Assembly: GCF_006149005.1 (NCBI RefSeq)
Contig: NZ_VBSL01000001.1
Location: forward strand, 1,125,443 to 1,189,442
Source of the DNA: Larkinella sp. C7
Lineage (GTDB): Bacteria; Bacteroidota; Bacteroidia; Cytophagales; Spirosomataceae
Length of the DNA: 64,000 nucleotides
Direction: 5' to 3'
Part shown: in pieces, positions 1-7,081 of the stretch
Layout of the letters: each line of letters opens with the position of its first letter
How positions within the stretch are numbered: the first letter of the stretch is position 1
Notes under the pieces: model-generated
The model's input: the letters and a program-made list of their open reading frames with translations, nothing else
Told to the model about the DNA's origin: nothing
The model's database searches: none
Translations under genes and position numbers: made by a program

Positions 1-572
1 TAGCCAAAACCATCAAGCACTATGAATATTTCGACTACTCGGTGAACGAGGCCCTGTTTCTGTCTGAGAAAGAAGAAGCCATCATGGCCGGGATTGTCGA
101 AAGCATTCAGCAGGAATACCACGCAGCCATTGACAAGTTCAGCCAGGATATCATCATCGCCCAACTGGAAGTATTGCTCAAGTATGCAGACCGGTTTTAT
201 CAGCGGCAGTTCATCACCCGAAAAATAGCCAATCATAAAATCCTGGATCGTCTGGAGAAGCTGATTGCCGACTATTTCAACAGTGACGACTTAATGAAAC
301 AGGGTTTGCCAACCGTTCAATACGTTGCCGAAAATCTAAATCTATCACCCACGTATTTAAGTGGCCTGCTCAAATTAATAACCGGACAAACTACCCAGCA
401 ACACATTCACGACAAATTGATCGAAAAGGCCAAAGAGAAACTATCTGCCACCGATTTGTCCGTCAGCGAAATTGCCTACGAATTAGGGTTCGAACATCCA
501 CAGTCGTTCAGTAAATTATTCAAGACCAAAACCAGCCTTTCTCCGCTGGAATTTCGGCAGTCTTTTAATTAA
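1..572 (+). CDS. AraC-family transcriptional regulator, 5'-truncated
   Basis: The reading frame is open from base 3 at the left edge, so the N-terminus lies outside the window; the internal GTG at 42 is probably not the start. The visible part ends in a two-helix-turn-helix AraC DNA-binding domain of about 80 residues (roughly bases 320-560). Its second HTH has the family signature SVSEIAYELGFEHPQSFSKLFK followed by SPLEFRQ, as in AraC/XylS proteins. The upstream segment fits the N-terminal region of Bacteroidota AraC regulators but is too incomplete to suggest a ligand. The gene downstream, on the same strand after 235 bp, is a methyltransferase; a regulatory link is not shown. Confidence 0.85.
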   Translation, partial: AKTIKHYEYFDYSVNEALFLSEKEEAIMAGIVESIQQEYHAAIDKFSQDIIIAQLEVLLKYADRFYQRQFITRKIANHKILDRLEKLIADYFNSDDLMKQGLPTVQYVAENLNLSPTYLSGLLKLITGQTTQQHIHDKLIEKAKEKLSATDLSVSEIAYELGFEHPQSFSKLFKTKTSLSPLEFRQSFN

Positions 573-807
573 GCAGCCCGGCATGGCTTTGTTCGGATGC
601 AGGAAAGCAATCCATCTTCTTTCCGTTTACTCAATACTATGCCTCCCGCTCGCGAAGATTACTTACCTTTCGAACGATCTGAAAGACAGCATTCTGCCTG
701 AATCGTGCTGAAGTTCAGACCACTAAGCTGGCAGAAAACCGATCGGTCGCCACTCACCCGACCAGCGGTTATCTGCGGTTGAATCCACCCGTTTAAATCC
801 AGGAAAG

Positions 808-1620
808 ATGAATCCAAACAAAGCGTTATGGGAAAAAGGAGACTTCACCCAAATTGCCGCCACCATGCGGGAAAGCGGTGAAAAACTGGTTGCCGACCTG
901 AACATCACCAGAGACCTTCACGTGCTCGACCTTGGTTGTGGCGATGGCACCACGGCCATCCCGGAAGCCAAACGGGGAGCTACGGTTTTAGGCGTTGACA
1001 TCGCCCGGAATCTGGTTGAAGCCGGCAACCGTCGGGCCAAAGCGGAAGGACTGACCAACTGCACCTTTCAGGAAGGGGATGCGACGGATTTGCAGGAACT
1101 GGAAGATGAGCGTTTTGATCTCGTCGTCAGCATCTTTGGTGCCATGTTTGCGCCGAAGCCCTTTGAGGTCGCCAAAGAAATGGTTCGGGTGACCCGTCCC
1201 GGGGGCCGGATCGTCATGGGAAACTGGATACCGGGCGATCCTACGCTGGTGGCCCAAATACTAAAAATCAGTTCGGCCTATACGCCCCCACCGCCGGAAG
1301 GGTTCATCAGCCCCATGCTGTGGGGAGTAGAAAGCCACGTTACTGAACGCTTTGAGAAAGCCGGTGTGTCCAAAGACAACATAACCTTTCTGAAAGATAC
1401 GTTTACCTTCAATGCCCCGTATGCCCCTTCCGAATTCGTTCAGGCATTCAAAAACTATTACGGCCCGACCATGAATGCGTTTGAAGCCGCCGAAAAAAAT
1501 GGGAAAGCATGGGAACTACAGCGCGAATTGGAAGACCTGTTTACCAGTCAGAACAAAAGCACCGATCCGAAACACACTTCGGTAGATGCCACGTTCTTAC
1601 GGGTTACGGTGATGCGGTGA
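808..1620 (+). CDS. class I SAM-dependent methyltransferase
   Basis: Predicted 270-residue soluble methyltransferase. Motif I is clear at about residues 44-52 (VLDLGCGDGTT), followed by the acidic ribose-binding residue in GVDIARNL and a motif II-like stretch DLVVSIFGAMF near residue 108, so a Rossmann-fold Methyltransf_11/25-type enzyme is a safe call. The C-terminal part (FISPMLWGVESHVTERF onwards) resembles the insertion seen in UbiE-like proteins that act on small molecules. The substrate cannot be inferred. The ATG at 808 is used because motif I then lies at the usual distance from the N-terminus. The 235 bp upstream hold no further gene or clear signal. Confidence 0.85.
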   Translation: MNPNKALWEKGDFTQIAATMRESGEKLVADLNITRDLHVLDLGCGDGTTAIPEAKRGATVLGVDIARNLVEAGNRRAKAEGLTNCTFQEGDATDLQELEDERFDLVVSIFGAMFAPKPFEVAKEMVRVTRPGGRIVMGNWIPGDPTLVAQILKISSAYTPPPPEGFISPMLWGVESHVTERFEKAGVSKDNITFLKDTFTFNAPYAPSEFVQAFKNYYGPTMNAFEAAEKNGKAWELQRELEDLFTSQNKSTDPKHTSVDATFLRVTVMR

Positions 1621-1665
1621 ACAACCGGTCGTGATTCGACAAAACTACCCACCGCTCACTTTTTC

Positions 1666-2175
1666 CTAGCGCATATACACGCCGATGCGCTCCTCATCGC
1701 TCAGCACCACCAGCACGTGTTCGGTCAGCGTGGTGCTGAGTTTGTAGCCAATGTAATCGGCGGCAACGGGGTAGCGTTTGTGGTCACGGTCGACCACCAC
1801 GGCCACCTTCAGCTTGGTCACGGGCACATTCAGAAACGGTTGCAGGGCAAACGCCAGGGTTCGCCCCGAGTTCAGGACGTCATCGATCACGATGACCGAT
1901 TTTCCGGTAAAAACCGCTTTCTCGGCATCCAGATGAACCGGCGGTTGCTCCAGCGTGGTTTTGTCCAGCGTAATTTTCATCACCATGACCTCCAGGGGAG
2001 AAATCTGCCGCAATACCTCCGCCAGCCGTTCGGCCAGCACGTGCCCTTCGCCCGATACGCCGGCCAGAATCACGTCAGATTCTTCAAAGTTGTTCTCGTA
2101 AATCTCAAAGGCAATCCGGCGTATTTTTTGCTCTACTTGTACGCGGGTCAGAATCTGGGTAGTCTCGGAAGTCAT
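1666..2175 (-). CDS. PyrR-like phosphoribosyltransferase family protein
   Basis: 169-residue type I phosphoribosyltransferase. The PRPP-binding loop is VIVIDDVLNSGRTL (about residues 93-106), and the following DRDHKRYPVAADYIG segment matches the region after the PRPP loop in PyrR, where it reads VDRGHRELPIRADYVG. PyrR proteins are bifunctional uracil phosphoribosyltransferases and pyr-operon attenuation regulators in Firmicutes. In Bacteroidota such paralogues are common and usually not next to pyr genes, as here, so a regulatory role is not supported. It is monocistronic and divergent from the YcxB-like gene. Confidence 0.8.
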   Translation of the reverse strand: MTSETTQILTRVQVEQKIRRIAFEIYENNFEESDVILAGVSGEGHVLAERLAEVLRQISPLEVMVMKITLDKTTLEQPPVHLDAEKAVFTGKSVIVIDDVLNSGRTLAFALQPFLNVPVTKLKVAVVVDRDHKRYPVAADYIGYKLSTTLTEHVLVVLSDEERIGVYMR

Positions 2176-2254
2176 AACCGATCAGGGAAGTCGATGGTAA
2201 AAAATGAAAATTACCCGAAAACGCCGAATGCTCAAAATAAACGAAGCCTTTTCG

Positions 2255-2262
2255 TACTTTTG
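2255..2262 (+). promoter_or_regulatory. Bacteroidota -7 promoter element TACTTTTG
   Basis: Perfect match to the TAnnTTTG -7 consensus used by the primary sigma factor of Bacteroidota, upstream of the YcxB-like gene. No good TTTG is seen 19-21 bp further up, so this is a single-element match. If used, it gives a leader of about 100 nt that contains the heptad palindrome at 2273-2350. Confidence 0.5.
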
Positions 2263-2272
2263 CAAACTGTTC

Positions 2273-2350
2273 AGACAAGAGAGTTGAGACAAGAGACAAA
2301 AGACTTGAAGTCTCTTTCTCTTTATTCTCTTGTCTAACATCTCCAGTCTA
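2273..2350. repeat. heptad-word palindrome A (AGACAAG words)
   Basis: The left side reads as consecutive 7-mers with no gaps from 2273: AGACAAG, AGAGTTG, AGACAAG, AGACAAA, AGACTTG. The right side carries the complementary words in imperfect form; CTCTTGTCT at 2327-2335 pairs with AGACAAGAG. The whole forms an imperfect hairpin in the leader of the YcxB-like gene. It uses the same word set as the element at 6489-6577, also just upstream of a plus-strand membrane-protein gene. Confidence 0.75.
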
Positions 2351-2367
2351 AAATGTAATTTATTTCA

Positions 2368-2946
2368 ATGATTATCAAAACCAAAAAATACGCCCTCGAC
2401 CAGAAAACCTACATCAGTCTGGCGATGCGTAGCTGGGTAAAAAACAACTGGTACTGGGGTTTCGTCCCACTGGGTCTCATTTTTGCCAATGCCATCCTGA
2501 ACGTGACGGGCGTTTATCCGAACTGGTGGATTTACCTCGTCATTGTACTCCTCACCATCCTGTACGTGCTGTTCTGGGCCGTGCAGTTTACGGGCATCAC
2601 GCAAATGGAACAGACCAAATCGCTGTTTCAGAAATATGTCTACGAGATTGACAGCCGCCAGATTATGCTGAAACTGAACGCCCGTGAAGGCGGTATCCTG
2701 AAATGGGATCAGATCCGGAGCGTGACCAAAGACAAAACCGCTTATGTCATGGTGGTTTCCAACGACCAGGCGATGAACGGCATGAAAGTAAACTGGCTGG
2801 CCAAAATCGTGGCTAAAGGCATGAAAAACGCCCAGTTCCTCTACCTGCCGTATTCGATCTTCACCACCGAAAACGAACTGAAGTTCATGGATACGCTCCT
2901 GAAACGGAAGGGTTTTTTGGCGGAACCCGAAAAGATAAAAGCGTAG
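2368..2946 (+). CDS. YcxB-like membrane protein
   Basis: 192 residues with two hydrophobic segments (about residues 29-46 and 53-73) and a C-terminal cytoplasmic domain with the YcxB-family pattern: a strand-rich part reading IMLKLNAREGGILKWDQIRSV, then a proline-containing segment FLYLPYSIF near residue 165. The family is widespread and of unknown function. The start ATG at 2368 gives a charged N-terminus typical of the family. It is separated from the convergent Dabb gene by a strong bidirectional terminator, so it is a single-gene unit. Confidence 0.75.
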   Translation: MIIKTKKYALDQKTYISLAMRSWVKNNWYWGFVPLGLIFANAILNVTGVYPNWWIYLVIVLLTILYVLFWAVQFTGITQMEQTKSLFQKYVYEIDSRQIMLKLNAREGGILKWDQIRSVTKDKTAYVMVVSNDQAMNGMKVNWLAKIVAKGMKNAQFLYLPYSIFTTENELKFMDTLLKRKGFLAEPEKIKA

Positions 2947-2954
2947 CAACCCCC

Positions 2955-3010
2955 AAAAAAAGGCAACGGGAAGAAACGGCAAAAAGCGTTTCTTCCCGTT
3001 GCCTTTTTTT
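2955..3010. terminator. bidirectional intrinsic terminator
   Basis: Perfect 24-bp stem (2955-2978 with 2987-3010) around an 8-nt loop, with a run of seven A on the left flank and seven T on the right. It can therefore terminate in both directions. It sits between the convergent YcxB-like and Dabb genes, only 8 nt past the YcxB-like stop. Confidence 0.93.
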
Positions 3011-3013
3011 GAG

Positions 3014-3400
3014 TTATTTCGCCTGGTTGGTGAAATCGACCACTGTTACATCGGCCAGCCAGCCGCCAACAAGTTTACCAAATTCTTTGTGAGCCGGGTG
3101 CGGCAGGTAAGTATCCCGGTCTTTTTCGTTCGCAAACGTCAGCACAAAGGCGTGCGTCAGGCCCTTGTCGAGTTTCTCCGGGCTGTTGTTGGTTCCCCAC
3201 TTAAAGCCTTTGATTTCTTTAATTTTTGAGGGTAATGCTTCAAAAGCGGCTACAATTTCTTTCACCTTCTCGGGCGTAGCTTCCGGTTTGAATTTGAAAA
3301 GAACAACGTGGGTGAGATCGGATGGAGTCATTTTGTTTTGAGCGGAAGCGCCGGTCAGGGCGAGACCAAAAAAAAGAAGGGTGGCAAAAACGGTTTTCAT
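3014..3400 (-). CDS. secreted Dabb (stress-responsive A/B barrel) domain protein
   Basis: 128 residues with a typical Sec signal peptide (about residues 1-20, hydrophobic, ending GASAQ). The mature part is one Dabb ferredoxin-like domain: THVVLFKFKPEATPEKVKEI opens the first strand, and FKWGTNNSPEKLDKGLTHAF and PAHKEFGKLVGGWL are the usual central and final motifs. Dabb domains dimerise; most have no assigned activity, some are cyclases or decarboxylases. The export signal suggests a periplasmic location, common for Bacteroidota members. It is monocistronic, with its own terminator at 2955-3010. Confidence 0.85.
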   Translation of the reverse strand: MKTVFATLLFFGLALTGASAQNKMTPSDLTHVVLFKFKPEATPEKVKEIVAAFEALPSKIKEIKGFKWGTNNSPEKLDKGLTHAFVLTFANEKDRDTYLPHPAHKEFGKLVGGWLADVTVVDFTNQAK

Positions 3401-3475
3401 GAAATTGGTTCGTAAGTTTTAACGCTGCGACTACAGGACGTTTCAAATAAGGCAATCTGCTTCGGAAACTACTGC

Positions 3476-4276
3476 CTACTGCTTCTCGGCATACGGAATG
3501 ACCAGTTTCTCCCCCCGGGCGGCATAATTCTTGGTCTTTCCGTTGGCTTTCATCAGCGCATCGACTGTAACTCCGTATTTTTCAGCCACGACACGGAGAA
3601 TATCGCCGGCGCCAACGGTATGATACGCCCGCGCTTTCACCTTCAGTTTCGTCACGTCGGCCTTCACCGCGTTATCTTTCAAATCCGGATTCAGTGCTTT
3701 TAACGTACTGATACTCAGATTGTACTTGGTGGCTACACTGTAGATCGTTTCACCCGGTTTTACGGTATGCGTAATCGATACCCCACCCGCCGGAACATTC
3801 ACTTTGGGCGTTTCTTTTTTCTCTTCTTTGGGCTTTTCTTCTTTTGGCTTTTCCTCTACCGGTTTCTCTTCCCGCACCGGTTTTTCTTCTTTGACTTCGG
3901 CTACCGGTTTCTCCGCCGGTTTGCCCACTGCCGGGCGTTCTTCGGAATCCAAAGCCGGTTTTTTAGGGACTTCCTTTTCCTCATCGATGGGCGCTGGGGC
4001 CGTCTGCGACAAGTCGATGGGCGCATTCCGGCTGGACGTATCGATTTCGATGGGCGCTACCAGTTCCGGTTCCAGCGGCAGTTCCACCGGTTTTTGCACG
4101 GTCGTATCCAACGCGACACTCGTCAGTTCCTCCGACCCTTTCGTGTCATCGGCCACGTACTCGTAGCCCACGTACAACAGGGCCAGAATCGTCAGAATCA
4201 GAACGGCCAGCGTAATGGTGGGCAAACTTGAACCCTCCGTCTGCCGGGGGTTACGCTTCGCATTTTCGGTTTCCAT
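3476..4276 (-). CDS. membrane-anchored double LysM protein
   Basis: 266 residues: short basic cytoplasmic N-terminus, one transmembrane helix (about residues 21-40), a long low-complexity linker rich in Pro, Glu and Lys (about residues 60-160, with repeated EEKP units), then two LysM domains. LysM1 begins at HTVKPGETIYSVATKYN and LysM2 at HTVGAGDILRVVAEKYG; both have the xHTVxxGDTLxxIAxKY pattern. LysM binds peptidoglycan, so the protein probably spans the periplasm from inner membrane to wall. No catalytic domain is present. A heptad palindrome lies directly upstream, between it and purE. Confidence 0.85.
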   Translation of the reverse strand: METENAKRNPRQTEGSSLPTITLAVLILTILALLYVGYEYVADDTKGSEELTSVALDTTVQKPVELPLEPELVAPIEIDTSSRNAPIDLSQTAPAPIDEEKEVPKKPALDSEERPAVGKPAEKPVAEVKEEKPVREEKPVEEKPKEEKPKEEKKETPKVNVPAGGVSITHTVKPGETIYSVATKYNLSISTLKALNPDLKDNAVKADVTKLKVKARAYHTVGAGDILRVVAEKYGVTVDALMKANGKTKNYAARGEKLVIPYAEKQ

Positions 4277-4283
4277 ATATAAG

Positions 4284-4369
4284 GTTTACAGTTTACGGTT
4301 TATGGTTTATGGTTGGCTGACGCATTCTTATTCGTGCGTCAGCCAACCATAAACCATAAACCGTAAACC
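4284..4369. repeat. heptad-word palindrome B with GGCTGACGCA core
   Basis: Left side in continuous 7-nt phase: GTTTACA, GTTTACG, GTTTATG, GTTTATG (4284-4311), then GTTGGCTGACGCA (4312-4324). The arms 4291-4324 and 4335-4368 are perfect reverse complements over 34 bp; the loop 4325-4334 has 10 nt. The element fills the gap between the LysM gene start and the purE stop, ending 3 nt from that stop. It lacks the T-tract of a terminator on either strand. Confidence 0.9.
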
Positions 4370-4371
4370 CG

Positions 4372-4854
4372 TTAACTGTTCTTTACCTCCTGGCTCATTT
4401 TTTCCACTTTCACTTTCATGTCTTCCTTGTAGTTCTGCAACCGTTGGGCCACGATTTCGTCGAATGTCCCCACAATCTGAGCCGCCAGAATCCCGGCGTT
4501 GCGGGCACCGTTGAGGGCTACGGTTGCCACCGGCACCCCCGAAGGCATTTGCAGAATTGAAAGAACAGAATCCCAGCCATCGATCGAATTGCTGGATTTC
4601 ACCGGCACCCCGATCACCGGCAAGGTCGTCAGCGAAGCGACCATCCCCGGCAAGTGGGCGGCACCACCCGCACCGGCAATCACCACTTTCAAACCCCGCT
4701 GGCGGGCGGTTTTGCCGTATTCCACCATTTTCTCCGGCGTCCGGTGGGCCGAAACCACATCGATTTCGTACGAGACTCCCAACTCAGTCAATATATCGGC
4801 CGCTTCCTGCATGACCTTCAGGTCCGAGCTGCTGCCCATGATGATTCCAACCAT
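4372..4854 (-). CDS. purE: N5-carboxyaminoimidazole ribonucleotide mutase
   Basis: 160 residues, the standard length of class I PurE. Converts N5-CAIR to CAIR in de novo purine synthesis, cytoplasmic, homo-octameric in characterised members. Visible signatures are GSSSDLKVM near residue 8, [13 protein letters not shown] near residue 35 and [25 protein letters not shown] near residues 61-85, which form the nucleotide-binding active site. It follows purK on the same strand, and the two act in consecutive steps. The 78-bp gap between them is almost filled by palindrome C, which ends 6 nt upstream of the ATG, so the ribosome-binding region lies inside or against the hairpin. Confidence 0.96.
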   Translation of the reverse strand: MVGIIMGSSSDLKVMQEAADILTELGVSYEIDVVSAHRTPEKMVEYGKTARQRGLKVVIAGAGGAAHLPGMVASLTTLPVIGVPVKSSNSIDGWDSVLSILQMPSGVPVATVALNGARNAGILAAQIVGTFDEIVAQRLQNYKEDMKVKVEKMSQEVKNS

Positions 4855-4861
4855 ATTTTTA

Positions 4862-4935
4862 GTGAAGAGTGAAGAGTGAAGAGTGAAGAGTTGGCTGACG
4901 CATACAACTCTTCACTCTTCACTCTTCACTCTTCA
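4862..4935. repeat. heptad-word palindrome C in the purK-purE gap
   Basis: Four identical GTGAAGA heptads (4862-4889) followed by GTTGGCTGACGCA (4890-4902), the same junction as element B. The arms 4863-4892 and 4906-4935 are perfect over 30 bp. Here the GGCTGACGCA core is present in one orientation only and forms the 13-nt loop (4893-4905). The right arm ends on the purK stop codon, and another copy of the word lies just inside purK, encoding its final residues. Confidence 0.92.
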
Positions 4936-6078
4936 TTTTTGACTCTTCACTTTTATAGTTTCCTTCACCGAATCGGCTTTCGCTTTCAGTGCATTTAAAT
5001 CCGAACTAATAACGGTAATATGCCCCATTTTGCGAAACGGGCGGGTGATTTTTTTACCATAAAGAAAGGGAAACACACCCGGCATCGCCAGCAGGGCTTC
5101 CATGCCTTCATACCGGGCGGGGCCGCTGTGGCCGGGTTCGCCCAGTAGGTTGATCATCGCGGCTGGCGAAAGGATGGCCGTATCGCCCAACGGCAGGTTC
5201 AGGATGGCCCGCCAGTGTTGTTCAAACTGCGACGTCACGTTCGCCCGAATCGTGTGGTGACCGCTGTTGTGCGGACGTGGCGCCACTTCGTTGACGATGA
5301 TTTGCTGGTCTTTTGTCAGAAACAACTCCACCGCCAGCAAACCGACAATTCCGAAAGCTTCGGCGGTTTTCCGGGCAATTTCCTGCGCCTGTTGATCGAC
5401 GGTTTCAGAAATCGCTGCGGGGGCAAACAGGTATTCCACCAGATTCTGTTCGGGATGAAAGACCATTTCGACCGTCGGGAAGGTCGCCGTTTGGCCCTGC
5501 TCGTTGCGGGCGACAATCACCGCCAGTTCTTTCTCGAAATCAACGGCTTTTTCCAGAACGCCCGGCGCGTCGAAGGCTTTATCCACATCATCAACGGAAG
5601 CAATCCGCTGCACCCCGCGACCGTCGTAGCCATCGCGGCCCAGTTTGTGGAAAGCGGGCAGGAACTCCGGATTTTTCGCTACATCGTCCCGGTTTTCAGT
5701 CAGAATGAAATCCGCCGTGGGGAGGTTATGCTCGCGGTAAAACTGTTTCTGCGCCCGCTTGTCCTGAATAATCCGGATCACCGACGGCTGCGGAAAAACC
5801 CGCTTTCCTTCGCGCTCCAGAGCCTCAAGGGCGTCAACATTCACCCGCTCGATTTCAATCGTCAGCACATCGACCTGCTGGCCAAACTGATAAACCGTAT
5901 CGTAGTCGGTGAGTGACCCTTGCGTAAATGACGTAGCCAGGTGGCGGCAGGGCGCTTCGGCATCGGGGTCCAGAATATGAACAATCAGGTTCCAGTCGAT
6001 CCCGGCCTGAATCAGCATCAGGCCCAGTTGACCTCCTCCGAGGATTCCAATGCGGGTTGTGGGGTTGAATGTAAGCAT
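4933..6078 (-). CDS. purK: N5-carboxyaminoimidazole ribonucleotide synthase
   Basis: ATP-grasp enzyme that makes N5-CAIR from AIR, bicarbonate and ATP, the step before PurE. The N-terminal motif GILGGGQLGLMLIQAG (about residues 10-25) is the PurK preATP-grasp signature, and the C-terminal part contains NEVAPRPHNSGHHTIRANVTSQFEQH, the catalytic ATP-grasp region. I start at the ATG at 6078 (381 residues). The longer frame from 6111 would begin upstream of the transcription start implied by the -7 element at 6097-6104. The last residues (KVKSQK) are encoded by repeat-word sequence, so the tail may have been altered by element C. Confidence 0.95.
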   Translation of the reverse strand: MLTFNPTTRIGILGGGQLGLMLIQAGIDWNLIVHILDPDAEAPCRHLATSFTQGSLTDYDTVYQFGQQVDVLTIEIERVNVDALEALEREGKRVFPQPSVIRIIQDKRAQKQFYREHNLPTADFILTENRDDVAKNPEFLPAFHKLGRDGYDGRGVQRIASVDDVDKAFDAPGVLEKAVDFEKELAVIVARNEQGQTATFPTVEMVFHPEQNLVEYLFAPAAISETVDQQAQEIARKTAEAFGIVGLLAVELFLTKDQQIIVNEVAPRPHNSGHHTIRANVTSQFEQHWRAILNLPLGDTAILSPAAMINLLGEPGHSGPARYEGMEALLAMPGVFPFLYGKKITRPFRKMGHITVISSDLNALKAKADSVKETIKVKSQK

Positions 6079-6096
6079 ACTTGTAACAATCCTCCG

Positions 6097-6104
6097 CAAA
6101 AGTA
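6097..6104 (-). promoter_or_regulatory. -7 promoter element of purK
   Basis: Reads TACTTTTG on the minus strand, a perfect TAnnTTTG match; no convincing -33 TTTG is visible. It would give a leader of about 12 nt before the purK ATG at 6078 and excludes the longer reading frame from 6111. The whole gene-free stretch 6079-6584 holds this promoter, the REP-like hairpins at 6252-6313 and palindrome D. Confidence 0.6.
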
Positions 6105-6251
6105 GCCCCAATTCGGACTTTATCGTACTTTTTAAGACACTATATTCGATCTACTTAGCATCCCGTTGCCTTGCTGCTGCAAGCGCATGGCTAAGCTCAG
6201 CCCCTGGTTTTAAGCGTGCGATTATGAAATAAATCAAATCAGGCATTTTTG

Positions 6252-6313
6252 AACCGTGAAACGGTTACGAACTCCACTTTTCCGTCATAGCCCCACGGTT
6301 TTAACCGTGGGCT
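6252..6313. repeat. REP-like hairpin pair
   Basis: Two short palindromes built on the same stem word: AACCGT-GAA-ACGGTT at 6252-6266 and AGCCCCACGGTT followed by TTAACCGTGGGCT at 6289-6313, the latter pairing over 11-12 bp with one bulged C. The second has the GCCCACGG...CCGTGGGC form typical of REP sequences linked to IS200-like RAYT transposases, though no such transposase is in this window. It lies between purK and gtrA. Confidence 0.55.
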
Positions 6314-6488
6314 GGATTTTTTGCCTTTCCAATCAGCAATTTTGGGTTAAAAATGACGGTTTCAGCCAATTTTTGGTCATTAAATAAATAAACCGTTTTC
6401 CTGCACCCGCCCGGTTCTCAACAATTCCAACTCTTCCTGTTAATTTGCACGTTCATACCTGAAGCGGGAAGTACCAAAATAGCGTACA

Positions 6489-6577
6489 AGACAAGAGATG
6501 AAAGACAAGAGACCAACCAACCCTTTGACTATCAACCATCTGCTTCATTTCTCACGTCTAACCTCTTTCATCTCTAT
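6489..6577. repeat. heptad-word palindrome D (AGACAAG words, decayed)
   Basis: Consecutive 7-mers from 6489: AGACAAG, AGATGAA, AGACAAG, AGACCAA. The right half contains TCTTTCATCTCT (6564-6575), an exact 12-bp complement of 6494-6505, and less complete matches beyond it. It ends just before the gtrA start. It shares its word set with element A but is more decayed. Confidence 0.65.
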
Positions 6578-6584
6578 TTAACCT

Positions 6585-7076
6585 ATGAAGGACAAACTAT
6601 TCAATCAAAAAGACCTAATTGCTTATTTCATTGTTGCGGCCATTGGTGCCTCCCTGCAAATTGTTGTGAGTTCGTTGCTTCAGGAGTGGTTCAAGGTTTC
6701 CTACGAAAATGGCGTCTTACTGGGCTACATCAGCTCGTTTTTCATCGGCTTTTTTCTTACCAAACTGCTGGCATTCAACGCCAAAAACTCGGCCAAAACC
6801 CGCCGGGAGATGGTTAAATTTGCGATGGTTTCGGTGATTTCCTGCCTGATTACGGTCTACGGTGCGTCGGCCTTATACAACTTCTCGGTCAGTCAGAACG
6901 GGATCTACGTGTTTACGCTGCCGGGATCGGTCAAGACCGTGAATATCAACAAGTTGTTTTCTCACACATTCGGAATGGGCCTGAGTTTTATCTCCAATTA
7001 CATTCTGCACAAAACCTTTACCTTCAAAAATACCGGTTTCTACGAACGGCTGAAATCGCTGCTGAACCTGAACTAA
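6585..7076 (+). CDS. GtrA-family membrane protein
   Basis: 163 residues with four hydrophobic helices (about residues 11-30, 40-60, 75-95 and 125-145) and the family's closing motif, a His-Lys-Thr-Phe-Thr-Phe run near residue 146 followed by a short basic tail. GtrA proteins are thought to flip or support transfer of undecaprenyl-linked sugars in surface polysaccharide modification. No glycosyltransferase is adjacent, so the substrate is unknown. It converges with the SNF2 gene with a 5-bp gap. Confidence 0.85.
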   Translation: MKDKLFNQKDLIAYFIVAAIGASLQIVVSSLLQEWFKVSYENGVLLGYISSFFIGFFLTKLLAFNAKNSAKTRREMVKFAMVSVISCLITVYGASALYNFSVSQNGIYVFTLPGSVKTVNINKLFSHTFGMGLSFISNYILHKTFTFKNTGFYERLKSLLNLN

Positions 7077-7081
7077 TCCGA

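Noticed and set aside
3850-4100. Repetitive DNA inside the LysM gene
   Set aside because: It encodes the Pro/Glu/Lys-rich linker in frame and is explained by low-complexity protein sequence.
4284-4935. CRISPR-like short repeats near purE
   Set aside because: The words are tandem without unique spacers and fold into hairpins; no cas genes are present.
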